38,701 nucleotides of DNA from an uncultured Muribaculaceae bacterium (GCA_905207535.1 CAJLLX010000007.1:1-38701); one strand, 5' to 3'. Shown: positions 8,919 to 17,882, counted from the first letter of the stretch. The notes: generated by a model not told the origin, from the letters alone. A program made the numbers and translations.

Positions 8919-9185
8919 TCAGCCTACCGTTATTATTGGTTGACCGAAAAACGAGGAGAGCATCGCGAGGGTGGAAAGGGTGAAGTTGTGCTGGCCGCTC
9001 AGCCATTTGGTGATTTCACACGGACGCTTTCCAATTGAGCGGGCAAATTCAGCCTTTGACAGCCCTTTTTGGGTCATAAGGTCGTAGATTCTGTTGGACA
9101 CAGCCATCTCCATATCCACCTCCCTGCGGATATTTTCCGGTATAGATGACACTATCCGATTGTATTCTTCAAAGGCTGTCTTCAT
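8919..9185 (-). CDS. XRE-family helix-turn-helix regulator
   Basis: 88 aa. A helical N-terminus (1-36) precedes a canonical XRE/Cro-type helix-turn-helix at about 42-66 ('LSKAEFARSIGKRPCEITKWLSG'-like layout: A at helix 2, KWL-G at the end of the recognition helix). Size and domain order resemble HigA-type antitoxins, but no toxin gene is next to it: upstream is the divergent DUF1349 gene and downstream the TPR operon. It may therefore be an orphan regulator or an antitoxin left behind. Its -7 promoter element abuts that of the divergent gene, so it could repress both itself and that gene; this is inference. Confidence 0.8.
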   Translation of the reverse strand: MKTAFEEYNRIVSSIPENIRREVDMEMAVSNRIYDLMTQKGLSKAEFARSIGKRPCEITKWLSGQHNFTLSTLAMLSSFFGQPIITVG

Positions 9186-9203
9186 ATATCAAATATTTTG
9201 AAC

Positions 9204-9211
9204 TACTTTTG
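9204..9211 (+). promoter_or_regulatory. -7 element for DUF1349 gene
   Basis: TACTTTTG matches TAnnTTTG and lies 29 bp upstream of the plus-strand ATG at 9241. It abuts the opposite-strand element at 9212-9219. No TTTG at the expected -33 distance. Confidence 0.5.
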
Positions 9212-9219
9212 CAAAGTTA
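9212..9219 (-). promoter_or_regulatory. -7 element for XRE gene
   Basis: On the minus strand this reads TAACTTTG, 26 bp upstream of the XRE start. Together with 9204-9211 it makes a 16-bp nearly symmetrical block from which both genes would be transcribed outward. Confidence 0.5.
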
Positions 9220-9240
9220 ATCAATAATAATGGTTATCCG

Positions 9241-9891
9241 ATGAAAAAGACTGCACTTACTCTCGTGGCCATTGCGGCCACTTTGTCGGCCGCCGGTCAG
9301 ACACTCGAAAAAATGAACTGGTACAACGAGCCGGAGCAGTGGGATATCAACCATGGCGCCCTCACCATGCAGGTGACTCCCAACACCGACTATTGGCGCA
9401 TCTCCCACTACGGCTTTACCGTTGACGATGCCCCGTTTTATTATGCCGAATATGGGGGCGAGTTTGAGGCCAAAGTGAAAATCTCAGGCGACTACAAGGT
9501 GCGCTTCGACCAGGCCGGCATGATGATAAGGCTCGATCATGAGAACTATATCAAGTCCGGTATCGAATATGTCGACGGCAAGTACAATGTCAGCACAGTG
9601 GTGACCCACACCACATCCGACTGGAGCGTGACCGCCCTCGACCGCCCCGTAGAGGCGATATGGATCAAGGCCGTGCGCCGCAAAGATGCGATAGAGATCT
9701 TTTATTCGTTTGACGACAAGGAGTATCACATGATGCGCAATGCGTGGATGAAGGCCAACTGCCCCGTGAAAATCGGCATGTTTGCCGCCAGTCCCGACGG
9801 CACAGGCTTCAAGGCCACCTTCACCGATTTCAAAGTGAAGCATCTGCCCGACGCTGTCCGCACCGAGTGGCTCAAAGCCAACGCCGAATAA
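9241..9891 (+). CDS. DUF1349 concanavalin-like secreted protein
   Basis: 216 aa with a short signal peptide (MKKTALTLVAIAATLSAAG, cut near residue 20). The mature part matches the DUF1349 family (a concanavalin-like beta-sandwich fold): 'MNWYNEP..W', 'DQAGMMIRLDHENYIKSGIEY', 'IWIKAVRRKDAIEIFYSFD' and 'KIGMFAASPDG.GFKATFTDFKV' are its recognisable strands. Proteins of this family are often called 'regulation of enolase protein 1'-like, and the biochemical role is not established; carbohydrate binding is a reasonable guess from the fold. The gene stands alone, divergent from the XRE gene, and ends before a strong hairpin terminator. Confidence 0.85.
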   Translation: MKKTALTLVAIAATLSAAGQTLEKMNWYNEPEQWDINHGALTMQVTPNTDYWRISHYGFTVDDAPFYYAEYGGEFEAKVKISGDYKVRFDQAGMMIRLDHENYIKSGIEYVDGKYNVSTVVTHTTSDWSVTALDRPVEAIWIKAVRRKDAIEIFYSFDDKEYHMMRNAWMKANCPVKIGMFAASPDGTGFKATFTDFKVKHLPDAVRTEWLKANAE

Positions 9892-9933
9892 AATCACGCA
9901 CGATAAATCACGCACGATAAATCATGCACGTCG
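9892..9933. repeat. Three 14-bp tandem units
   Basis: Immediately after the DUF1349 stop, AATCACGCACGATA occurs twice exactly (9892-9905, 9906-9919), followed by a diverged third copy (9920-9933). Slippage-type microrepeat, no known function. Confidence 0.75.
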
Positions 9934-9981
9934 AATAAAACACGAATCCGCTGCTAATCCCAATTTTACTGAGTATACCTG

Positions 9982-10027
9982 ACATCCGCTGTCGCACACA
10001 TCCCTGCGCGTCAGCGGATGTTGTTTT
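9982..10027 (+). terminator. Terminator after DUF1349 gene
   Basis: ACATCCGCTG (9982-9991) pairs perfectly with CAGCGGATGT (10012-10021), followed by TTGTTTTTC. Part of the right arm, CAGCGGATGT, recurs at 10081-10090. Confidence 0.7.
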
Positions 10028-10056
10028 TCTCATCTCTCATGTAAAGGTTTTTAGTT

Positions 10057-10109
10057 ATCAAAGCTTTAGCTTTGATCATGCAGCGGATGTTTTGCAATCC
10101 TTTAGGATT
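10057..10109. repeat. Two small hairpins with TTTA loops
   Basis: ATCAAAGC-TTTA-GCTTTGAT (10057-10076) and AATCC-TTTA-GGATT (10096-10109) are perfect hairpins with the same loop. They lie within the 400-bp gene-free stretch 9892-10291, which otherwise holds the 14-bp repeats and terminators. A further hairpin with arms GAGAAA/TTTCTC lies at about 10140-10166. Confidence 0.6.
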
Positions 10110-10240
10110 TTTAGGGTGGGCTAAGGGCATAAAAAAACGAGAAACAACCGTCACGGTAATTTCTCATTAAATAATAAACCAATCATTATCACATTTCTTG
10201 CAATGGGGAAAAAAGCATTTTCGCCATTCTGAAAATAAAA

Positions 10241-10275
10241 CATCCGTGCCGCGGCAAAAGTTCACGGCACGGATG
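10241..10275 (-). terminator. Terminator of GH115 gene
   Basis: Perfect 11-bp stem: CATCCGTGCCG (10241-10251) with CGGCACGGATG (10265-10275). On the minus strand the stem is followed by TTTTATTTTC. It lies 16 bp past the GH115 stop codon. Confidence 0.8.
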
Positions 10276-10291
10276 ATTTTGTTTGAAATTT

Positions 10292-13123
10292 TCAGCGCTT
10301 GAGGAGTTTGCGGCCCGACATCACGTACACTCCGGGCTGCAGGCGGCCATAGCCGTCGGCGCCATGGCCCACACACCGGCCGTGGAGATTGTAGATGGCA
10401 TCGGAGGCGGCATCGGGGGCAATGCCCTCGGCGCTGTCGGGCGACACAGCCTCCACGCCCGATTCCTCAAGCCGGTGGATGCGGAAAAAGTCTACCTTGA
10501 ACCATCCGGCATTGTTGGTGGCTGTGGTGCCGTTGTTCATGCGGTTGCCGCTCTTGATGCCTATGGTGAGGTCTTCGTCGGCATTGACGGTAACTTCCAC
10601 CTCCATGTCGCGCAGCACGATGTCCGATGTGTTGCCGCCGGGATAGCCGGCATAGGTGTTGATTTCGCCGGGAGTGAGCAGATTGGTGTAGTCGGCCTCG
10701 GTGCCGAAATACTGCACATTGTTGTTGGCAAACAGGCGGCAGCTGGTCTTACGGCCAACCTCCACCCACAGTTTACAGGCCACGCGATATTTGCCGGGAG
10801 TCAGCTCCGAGGCGGGGATGGTCTGATAAAGCGTGAACTTCTCGGGCATGGGCACCGAATTGATCCAGCACACATTGTTGCCGTGAAAGTTTTTCGCGTC
10901 CTGATTGATGCCGTAGGAGTCGAGGCCGTTGGCACCCTTGCGAAGAGTGCCTTCCGACTCCCAGCCGTAGGGTATGCCGCGCACGATGCCCGAGGCGTTG
11001 GGCTTGCCGTCGTGGTTCAGCTCGAAGTCGTAATTCTTGATGAGGCGCTCGGTGAGAGTGAGATCCTCCGAGTCGGGCACCAGAGCTGCAATCATCTCTA
11101 TGCGGCGATCCATCTCGAATTTGTCGTCCGTGTCATACCATCCGTCGAACACACCGTGCTCCGAGTCGGTAAGTGCCTTCTTGGCGCTTTTCATCGCCTC
11201 AAGCGAAGCCATGAGGTCGTCGTAGCGATTTTCCTTATACTTGTAGGCATGCACGAAACGATAAGTGGCCTCGGCCAGATTGGCCATATACGATGCGTAG
11301 GCGGCCAGGTGGTCGTAGAAGAATGTGGCCTTGTCGGCATCGATCTCCTTGAGCATAGCGTCGCAGCGCTCCGACACATCGGCAAAGTCGGCAGCCTCCT
11401 GTGCCAGTCCGGTGAGCATGGCATCAACCTGGCTGTCGCCCTCGATGCGGAATGTGCGGCCCGGCACACTCTCATAACCTATCTCGGTGAGAGGGTTGTC
11501 CTTATAGGTGTTCCAGGTGTTGTAAATCATCTTTATCACCTGTGAATGTCTCAGATCCTGGAAGATATACTGGCGGGGGAAGCCGCCGGGGAAATCGGGT
11601 GTCTTCTGATTCCAGTAGGCATTGTAGAAGTCGCGATATAGCGCGGCGGCCTCGTCGGCATGCTCCTCGCCGAAATACTGAGCGCAGAAGTCGCGCAGGA
11701 AAGCATCGGTGGTATATGCCTCGGCATCCCACATCATGGCGGCGTTGGCGCTCATCTCCATGAGAAATTCGCGCACATTGCCGGCATTGACCACACTGAA
11801 AGTCAGCGGGCCCTTGCCCATGACATATCTGTAATTGGCCTCCATCTTCCACGGACCCTCGGCCGGGGCAAGATGTGCGCCGGTGGAGTAGAACTGCAGA
11901 TTCATATAGTAGCCAAGTTTCACACCGTCGGTATTCTCCCACTCCACAATGTCGTCGTAGGGATAGTGGTCGCGGCGGCCGGCTACGAATGTCCAGAGCA
12001 TATTCGACGCCGTAGGCGGCTCGATATATCCCTTGGCAAGAAGCGACGAGATCTCATCGTAGAAAGTCATGCGCACAAAGGGATCGGACTCGCCTGTCGA
12101 CTCGCAGATCATGTCATACTGTATCTTCACCATCTCGCTGATCACACGTCCGCGCTCGGCATCGGTGGCAGGCGCATCGGTGAACACCGACCAGAAGGGC
12201 TGGTCGGTCTTGCCTCGGAAAGCTATCTGCCACAGATTCTCCACACCGCTATTCTTCACAGCATCAATGGAATACTGCCAGAATTCCTTGAGGCTCGTGA
12301 GGTCGTGCACCGAAAGCTTCGGCACCGAAGTGTGGCGCACATCGCGCCAGTAAGCCTCCCAGTTGGCGAAACTGTTGTTGAGCGCCACCATGTGGTGGGA
12401 TGTCAGCACCAGGCCATATTTCTTATAGAGCATCGCCTCGCTGTTGAGTGTGCCCGAGGTGGTGACGGTAGCGGTGTACTCCACAGTGTTGAGTTTCAGG
12501 CGCAGCATTGTCTCGAGCCACATCTCGTTGTTGTCGGTGCTCTTCTTGCGCCAGGGCACAAAGAGATCCTCGTCGTTGGGAAACCATGCGCGGTATCTCA
12601 CATCGGGCGAGCCGCAACGGTAGCTGTAGTCGGCCGGCACCTCTATCACATCGCGATGTTGGGGCGTCCAGTCGCACCAGTACCACAGCGGGGGCACCCC
12701 GAGGACCTTCTCGCTGAAAGAGTAGATGGCATAGATGGTGCCGCGCATATCCGCGCCGTGCATCACGATAGCACCTCGTGCCGCATCGGCCGTCACGCTA
12801 TGGGCCTCGAAGCCCTCGAGCTCGTCGCCGGCCACAGCCGTGGCGTCGGTCGATTCGGTAGCATCGTTCACCACCATCAGCGCCACCGTCCCTTCAGGAG
12901 CTTCGGTAGCAATCTCGGGCGTGTAGCCCATCACTTTGCCGAAATCGCGGCACAAAGCCTCGGCGGCAAGCTTCACCGGGCCGCACTCGTCGGCCGGAAC
13001 AACCACACAGATTTTTTCCGGCTCAAGTTTTAGCGGCGATGCCTCCTGCGACCACGCAGCCGTCGCCGACATAGCCACGGCGCACACCGCAGCCACAGCT
13101 CTGCAAAATATTTTCTTCATCAT
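10292..13123 (-). CDS. Secreted GH115-like glycoside hydrolase
   Basis: 943 aa with signal peptide (to about residue 25). N-terminal alpha/beta domain ('GTVALMVVN...GFEAHSV..GAIVMHGADMRGTIYAIYSFSEKVLGVPPLWYW'), then the GH115 core with 'VRYRAWFPNDED' and 'WLETMLRLKLNTVEY'. Helical region about 520-680, then a beta-sandwich, likely carbohydrate-binding, about 690-880 ('NYDFELNHDGKPN'). GH115 enzymes remove glucuronic or 4-O-methylglucuronic acid from xylan and similar glycans. The core differs from the xylan-active members I remember ('WPAM' after the LRLK block is absent), so the substrate is uncertain. The last 40 residues form the tail seen on other secreted proteins here ('IYNLHGR..G...LQPGVYVMSGRK'). 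No SusC/D pair or other glycosidase lies nearby. Confidence 0.82.
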   Translation of the reverse strand: MMKKIFCRAVAAVCAVAMSATAAWSQEASPLKLEPEKICVVVPADECGPVKLAAEALCRDFGKVMGYTPEIATEAPEGTVALMVVNDATESTDATAVAGDELEGFEAHSVTADAARGAIVMHGADMRGTIYAIYSFSEKVLGVPPLWYWCDWTPQHRDVIEVPADYSYRCGSPDVRYRAWFPNDEDLFVPWRKKSTDNNEMWLETMLRLKLNTVEYTATVTTSGTLNSEAMLYKKYGLVLTSHHMVALNNSFANWEAYWRDVRHTSVPKLSVHDLTSLKEFWQYSIDAVKNSGVENLWQIAFRGKTDQPFWSVFTDAPATDAERGRVISEMVKIQYDMICESTGESDPFVRMTFYDEISSLLAKGYIEPPTASNMLWTFVAGRRDHYPYDDIVEWENTDGVKLGYYMNLQFYSTGAHLAPAEGPWKMEANYRYVMGKGPLTFSVVNAGNVREFLMEMSANAAMMWDAEAYTTDAFLRDFCAQYFGEEHADEAAALYRDFYNAYWNQKTPDFPGGFPRQYIFQDLRHSQVIKMIYNTWNTYKDNPLTEIGYESVPGRTFRIEGDSQVDAMLTGLAQEAADFADVSERCDAMLKEIDADKATFFYDHLAAYASYMANLAEATYRFVHAYKYKENRYDDLMASLEAMKSAKKALTDSEHGVFDGWYDTDDKFEMDRRIEMIAALVPDSEDLTLTERLIKNYDFELNHDGKPNASGIVRGIPYGWESEGTLRKGANGLDSYGINQDAKNFHGNNVCWINSVPMPEKFTLYQTIPASELTPGKYRVACKLWVEVGRKTSCRLFANNNVQYFGTEADYTNLLTPGEINTYAGYPGGNTSDIVLRDMEVEVTVNADEDLTIGIKSGNRMNNGTTATNNAGWFKVDFFRIHRLEESGVEAVSPDSAEGIAPDAASDAIYNLHGRCVGHGADGYGRLQPGVYVMSGRKLLKR

Positions 13124-13231
13124 TGCAATACTTGATAGGTTATTTTAGTAATATTATGGTGCTATTTAGTCCTAAGTTTATTTAAGGTAGTCTATAGGGA
13201 GATTTTAAGGTGCTATCTACGTATCATTTTG

Positions 13232-13262
13232 CAAAATTACATCTTTTTCCCGACATACCAAA
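13232..13262 (-). promoter_or_regulatory. Promoter of GH115 gene
   Basis: On the minus strand: TTTG (13262-13259), a 19-bp spacer, then TAATTTTG (13239-13232). This is a full match to the Bacteroidota consensus, giving a leader of about 105 nt. The rest of the gap, 13263-13458, shows no gene and nothing I can name. Confidence 0.8.
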
Positions 13263-13458
13263 TGCTTTTGCTTCGCTGCGAAATATCAAGGGAATATAAT
13301 TATGGAAAAATGAGCATACAGTGGTTTTCGGGGGGGAGAATAGCGGCGAGAATGTTAAGAAAGATGGGTGATTAACAAATATTAACGCGATAGGGTCCGA
13401 GGTGTATCATCATCGAGGACGGTCCTTGTATTTGCGCTATATCATATCCAATGAGCGG

Positions 13459-14679
13459 CTATTGATTGGAGGAGGTGAGGTCGGCGGGGAGTCGGCGTGA
13501 AAGCCATGCGAAGAGGAGGACAAAGACTGTGAGGACGATGCTGACGATGGCTGTGGAGTGCATGAAATTGGCCATTCCCACCAGCGGCGACACCGTGCCT
13601 CCGACGATGTAGCCGGTGACGCCGATCACGGCGGCTGCCTCGCCGGCGTGGGCACGTCCCTCGTTCATGGCCAAGGTGTTGGCCGTGGCGAAAATCATCC
13701 CCGCACCGAACATCTGTAGCGCCATGCAGGCGAGGTAGAACCATAGATTCTCTACCATCAGGAGAGAGACGGCCTGAGCCACAACGCCTGCAGCGATGAT
13801 GAGTGCTCCGATAAACGCCGAGCGCTTATAGGGCCTGAAACGGAGCGACATCATGGATCCGGCGCCCATAAAGAGCGAAATGACGCCGATGCAATATCCG
13901 TAGGCGGTCTGCGACAGGCCGTAGTGGGTCTGGACGATGAATGGCGCGGAGGAGATGAAGGCGAAAAGCGTGCCTAAGGCAAAGGCCTTGAGCAGACAGT
14001 GGATCATGAACGAACGATTGCGGAGCAGCTGCGAGTAGCCGCCGAACGACCTCCATATTGAGCCCTGCGAGCGGTTGGCAGGGGCGAGCGACTCCTTCAT
14101 GAAAAGCGACATCAGGATGACAATCAGAGCGAACCCCGCCAGCACCCAAAAGATGGCTTTCCAGCCCCAGTCGTCGGCGATAATGCCGCCCGCCACCGGG
14201 GCAATGGCCGGCGCGAGGCCGTTGATAGCGCCGACGAGAGCCATCAGTTTGGCCAGCGGTCGCCCGGCATAGACATCGGCCGGGATGGTTTTTGCCAGGA
14301 AGTATCCCGCCGAAGCGCCCAGGCCCTGAAAGAAGCGCGAGAGGTTGAAGATATGGATATTGGTGGCGAAAGTGCCGGCCACCGCCGCCATGATGAAAAG
14401 CGCCGTGGCACCGATCAGGGCCGGTTTGCGGCCGATACGGTCGCTGATCGGCCCTAAGAGCAATTGGCCGACACCAAGGCCGGCCATGCCCATGGTCAAT
14501 CCGAGCTGCGCCACGGGCACCTGGCATCCGAAAAACCGGCACATGCCCGGGAGCGCCGGTGAGTACATGTCGTTGACAAACGAGCCGAGGGCACTGAGTG
14601 ACACCAGCATAAGCACCAGGAATCCATAATAGCGGGCATTTCGGGCAAGAGCTGTGGAAAGGGGTGACGAACTGTTCAT
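13459..14679 (-). CDS. MFS drug exporter, Bcr/CflA type
   Basis: 406 aa inner-membrane protein with about 12 hydrophobic segments. The MFS motif between TM2 and TM3 is clear ('GQLLLGPISDRIGRKPALI', about residues 73-91), and 'NDMYSPALPGM' in the first periplasmic loop is typical of the Bcr/CflA subgroup (usual length about 400 aa). Such proteins expel bicyclomycin, chloramphenicol or related compounds by proton antiport; the actual substrate cannot be told. It is monocistronic; its coding frame is complete and it starts with ATG 35 bp from a short-word repeat element. No regulator is adjacent. Confidence 0.9.
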   Translation of the reverse strand: MNSSSPLSTALARNARYYGFLVLMLVSLSALGSFVNDMYSPALPGMCRFFGCQVPVAQLGLTMGMAGLGVGQLLLGPISDRIGRKPALIGATALFIMAAVAGTFATNIHIFNLSRFFQGLGASAGYFLAKTIPADVYAGRPLAKLMALVGAINGLAPAIAPVAGGIIADDWGWKAIFWVLAGFALIVILMSLFMKESLAPANRSQGSIWRSFGGYSQLLRNRSFMIHCLLKAFALGTLFAFISSAPFIVQTHYGLSQTAYGYCIGVISLFMGAGSMMSLRFRPYKRSAFIGALIIAAGVVAQAVSLLMVENLWFYLACMALQMFGAGMIFATANTLAMNEGRAHAGEAAAVIGVTGYIVGGTVSPLVGMANFMHSTAIVSIVLTVFVLLFAWLSRRLPADLTSSNQ

Positions 14680-14714
14680 GTAAATATAATGCCGCGGGGA
14701 GCGGAAAAGTTTTT

Positions 14715-14762
14715 TAGTGCTTAGAGCTTAGAACTTGGTGAGGGGCGGAGCCAAGGCTCCGC
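14715..14762. repeat. Short-word repeat plus hairpin, copy 1
   Basis: TTAGTGCTTAGAGCTTAGAA followed by GGTGAGG and then a perfect hairpin GCGGAGCC-AA-GGCTCCGC (14745-14762). The same words recur at 14814-14838 without the hairpin and at 31941-31997 with a different hairpin. Confidence 0.6.
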
Positions 14763-14780
14763 AACAGTTACAAAAATGAA

Positions 14781-14813
14781 AAAGGCGGGCACCCATTGAG
14801 AGTGCTCGCCTTT
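14781..14813 (-). terminator. Terminator of adhesin-like gene
   Basis: AAAGGCGGGCAC (14781-14792) pairs with GTGCTCGCCTTT (14802-14813) with one G-T pair. T tracts lie on both sides, so it can act in both directions; it is 22 bp past the stop of the minus-strand gene ending at 14835. Confidence 0.8.
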
Positions 14814-14834
14814 TTAGAGCTTAGTGCTCAGAGC

Positions 14835-17800
14835 TTAGCGGATGGCTACCTTCTCTACTTTGGTGCCCTGACGGCGGATGTAGATGCCGGGAGCGGGAGC
14901 GCCGCTGAGGCGATGGCCGCTGAGGTCGAAGTATTCGGCTTCGGCATCGGTTGTAGCCTCGGAGCCGGCGATGACGTCTTCAATGCCGGTAATCTCCGCG
15001 AGGTCAAGATAGTTGCTGCGGGGTGCCTCGCCGTCGGGGTAAACTGCGGTGAGGAATACCGGATGGCGCTCGGTGAAGAGGGCTGCTTCGGAGTTGTCAC
15101 CGGCGGGGATGGTGTATTCAGTGGCCTCTGCGGAGATGAGCTCGGCGTTTATGCGTCCGTTGAGGACGGAGTAGACGTGATAGCCAAGGAGCGGATTGTC
15201 CTCGATCTCGGTGAGGCGCAGATTGTCGACGGCCACAGCACCGTTGGTGGTGCCTTTAGTGGCTGTGAAATGTAGTGCCACGCGGCGAGCTTCGGCGGGT
15301 ATGTCGGTGAAGGTTAATTCGAACATGCTGTTGTTCAGACGATTATTTGAGTTAGACCACTCGTAGGTTTTCGAGTCAACCAGCACGGTGAAATTGGCGG
15401 CGGGATTGAGGACATTGATTTCGTCGTCGGTGGTGTAGCGCAGCTCCACAGTGTATTCGGGGCTATAGTAGGATTTGGCTTCCTTGAAGGCGATGAGAGT
15501 GGCGAGTGCCATGGTGTTGCCCTCCTTGCAGTCGAGCAGCGGGGAGATGAGCCAGTCGTCCTGAGCTTTGTAGCTCGAGGTGGTGACGGAAAGTGTGTTT
15601 TTTCCGTCGCGGCCGGTGGGGAAGTTGTTGTTGTCGTCAACTCGGAAGATCGAACCGGAAGCGCCATACCATGTGTCGCCGGCTCTGCCGTCGATGTCGA
15701 TGGTCGACCAACCGTTCCAGGGACCGATGTTGGGCTGATTGTAATCCTGCTCGAACTCCTCGAAGGATTCAACTATGCCGACGGGGGCGTGGCTGAGATC
15801 CTTAGCCGAGTCCCAGTTGAGCACTACAGTGCCGTCGTCGAGGCAACGGCCGGAGAGATTCTCGGCGGAGCGCCCGGCGCTGAAGGTGATTTCGGTCTGC
15901 GCGGTGGCGGAAGTGTCGTTGGAAGTGTTGAGATCGCCGTCAAGAGCTACATGAGCTGTGAAACTGAAAGTGGTGGCAGTCTCGGCGTGGAGCGAGTGTA
16001 CGGGCACATCGACGGTGAAAGTGTGCGAGCTGAGCGACGGGATGGCAACGTTCTCGGGGAGAGTGATCTCCTCGGGGAAGTCGGTGTCGAGCGAGAGCGT
16101 GTAGTCGGCTGCGGCGAGGTCGTCGAGGCCGTTGTTTTCAACCTTTATGGCGATGGTCATGGTGTTGCCGGCCTTGATGGTGGCGGGCACGGAGAGAGAG
16201 CTGACGGCAGCGTCCTTGGCGAGCTGGTTGAATATGTTGACAGCGTCGATATGGATGTTGTAGCCGTATTCGTTGATCGTGGTGAAGGCCACGCGGTAGG
16301 AGGTGCAACCCTGTGCGAGGCTTTCGGCGAGCTTCACGCTGTAGGGCTGCCAGCGGTCTCCGCCGTCGTCGGGTTTGACGGTGAAATGGCCGCCGGGCAC
16401 ATCCTCCCAGTCGCCGTAGTCGCGCGAGATCTGAATCTTGACACCCTCGTCGGTCTTTCTGTCGCGGCTGTCGAGCAGCAGGGCGAAGTTGACCACGGGA
16501 TTGTCGTCGGCGTGGTAAGCGAAGGCGGGAGTGGCGAGCATGGCCTGATTTGTGGCGTTGTATGTGTATGACTTGAAGTATGCCAGGCCTCCGTCGTTGT
16601 CATAGGGCTCGGTCAGAGCGGTGTAAGTGACCGGGGCAGAGGATGTCTCCCAGAGTTTGTCGCCGGAGATGGCCACATTGTCCCAGAGGGGATTGAACGT
16701 GGCTCCGGCAAACGAGTCGGCGAAGGGGAGTTCGGCGGTACCGATCTTGATGGCTCCGGTGAGGGCCTCCTCTGAGCTCTTGGAGCCGTAATGGGCGGTG
16801 ATGCCGTATTTGAGCATCTGTATCCCGTCGAAAGTGAAGGTGTCGGAGACGGTGGTGGAAGTGGTGTTCTCAGCTACTACGGTGGGCACGTCGTTGAGGT
16901 AGCGGGTGACGGTGTAGGTAAGCTTCTCGCCGGCCAGGGGCACATTGTGGGTGCCAACAGTCGGGGCGGTCCATGTCACCTTGTAGGCGTCGCCGTCGAC
17001 AGCAAAAGCAGCGTCGGTGACAGGGGTGGGAGTCTCATGACCGATGAAAGTGGTGATGGTCTGACGCTCGGTGGCATCCTCGCCGTTGAGAATCTGCAGG
17101 CCGTAGATGGCAGTGCCCTCCATGCCCACCTCCTCGGTGTAGGTCACTTTTTCGCCGGGAGCGGCGGTAGCGGTCTTGATGGCCTGTGTCTGACGGTAGA
17201 TCTTGTAGGTGAGGGGAGTGGTGATCTCGGTGCCGGAGAGGGTCATCGTAGGCATGGTGAAGGAGATGGTGACGCTCAGGCCGCCATCGGGGTCGGGCAT
17301 GACGGTGAAATCATCGGGCGATTTGGGAGTGTTGACCACGCCGCGGGTGCAGATCTTGGTATCCTTTAGGTAGAGGGCGAAGTCCTCGCCGAAGAATGAG
17401 ATGCGGTAGTTGCCGTCCTGCTCTACCACGAAGGTGAGTTCGCGCGCCTCGGCTGTTTCGCCGTAACCGACATAGGGGATGCGCTTCCACTGCTTGAGGG
17501 TGGTGTAGGCCTCCTCGTTGTCGCCCTGGCCGAGGAGCACGCTCAGAGTGGCGTTTTTGCCGGTGTTGTAAGCCGAGGGGGTGGTGTAGATGACATACAT
17601 CTCTCCGGCTTTCAGCTCCAGGTCGGGTGTGGTGAGATAATCGTTGTAGTACCCGTCGGTGAGATCGTAGTTGTACATGTAGGGATAATCTCCGTAATTA
17701 TTGTAGTTCCAGGCGTCGAAATCGGAGTGGTCGTATTTGATGCTTTTCTGTGTGCACTGATTGAAAGCGTCCCTTGTAGTGAGGTCGAACACCACAGTTT

Positions 17801-17882
17801 CCTCCACTCCCTCGGTCTGTGCCTGCAGGGAGGTGGCGAGGAGGGCGCAAGCGCCGAGCACGGTGTAAAGTCGTCTTATCAT
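14835..17882 (-). CDS. Secreted adhesin-like multidomain protein
   Basis: I place the start at the ATG at 17882 (about 1015 aa) because it directly begins a signal peptide (MIRRLYTVLGACALLATSLQAQ); a longer frame to 17930 adds 16 non-signal-like residues. The mature protein has fibronectin-III-like segments (about 195-370), a 'choice-of-anchor'/cleaved-adhesin-like beta-sandwich with 'ADSFAGATFNPLWDNVAISGDKLWE', a CARDB-like region ('DAAVSSLSVPATIKAGNTMTIAIKVENNGL'), and a second cleaved-adhesin-like domain ('SFEEFEQ...GPWNGWSTIDIDG'). It ends with a C-terminal tail ('YFDLSGHRL....GIYIRRQGTKVEKVAIR'). This layout matches surface proteins and peptidase-associated adhesins of Bacteroidales. It is third in a likely operon, 114 bp after the FISUMP gene. 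Confidence 0.78.
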   Translation of the reverse strand: MIRRLYTVLGACALLATSLQAQTEGVEETVVFDLTTRDAFNQCTQKSIKYDHSDFDAWNYNNYGDYPYMYNYDLTDGYYNDYLTTPDLELKAGEMYVIYTTPSAYNTGKNATLSVLLGQGDNEEAYTTLKQWKRIPYVGYGETAEARELTFVVEQDGNYRISFFGEDFALYLKDTKICTRGVVNTPKSPDDFTVMPDPDGGLSVTISFTMPTMTLSGTEITTPLTYKIYRQTQAIKTATAAPGEKVTYTEEVGMEGTAIYGLQILNGEDATERQTITTFIGHETPTPVTDAAFAVDGDAYKVTWTAPTVGTHNVPLAGEKLTYTVTRYLNDVPTVVAENTTSTTVSDTFTFDGIQMLKYGITAHYGSKSSEEALTGAIKIGTAELPFADSFAGATFNPLWDNVAISGDKLWETSSAPVTYTALTEPYDNDGGLAYFKSYTYNATNQAMLATPAFAYHADDNPVVNFALLLDSRDRKTDEGVKIQISRDYGDWEDVPGGHFTVKPDDGGDRWQPYSVKLAESLAQGCTSYRVAFTTINEYGYNIHIDAVNIFNQLAKDAAVSSLSVPATIKAGNTMTIAIKVENNGLDDLAAADYTLSLDTDFPEEITLPENVAIPSLSSHTFTVDVPVHSLHAETATTFSFTAHVALDGDLNTSNDTSATAQTEITFSAGRSAENLSGRCLDDGTVVLNWDSAKDLSHAPVGIVESFEEFEQDYNQPNIGPWNGWSTIDIDGRAGDTWYGASGSIFRVDDNNNFPTGRDGKNTLSVTTSSYKAQDDWLISPLLDCKEGNTMALATLIAFKEAKSYYSPEYTVELRYTTDDEINVLNPAANFTVLVDSKTYEWSNSNNRLNNSMFELTFTDIPAEARRVALHFTATKGTTNGAVAVDNLRLTEIEDNPLLGYHVYSVLNGRINAELISAEATEYTIPAGDNSEAALFTERHPVFLTAVYPDGEAPRSNYLDLAEITGIEDVIAGSEATTDAEAEYFDLSGHRLSGAPAPGIYIRRQGTKVEKVAIR

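Noticed and set aside
8919..9185. Complete toxin-antitoxin pair around the XRE gene
   Set aside because: No RelE/HigB-like gene lies on either side; the flanking genes are a TPR protein and DUF1349.
10283..11545. Long plus-strand open frame (420 codons) opposite the GH115 gene
   Set aside because: It is an antisense shadow produced by GC-rich codons of the GH115 gene; the composition is His/Val/Gly-rich with no domain, and the GH115 gene has a promoter, signal peptide and terminator. The same applies to 11660-13033, 18003-19376, 4688-5806, 32139-33434 and 36266-37936.
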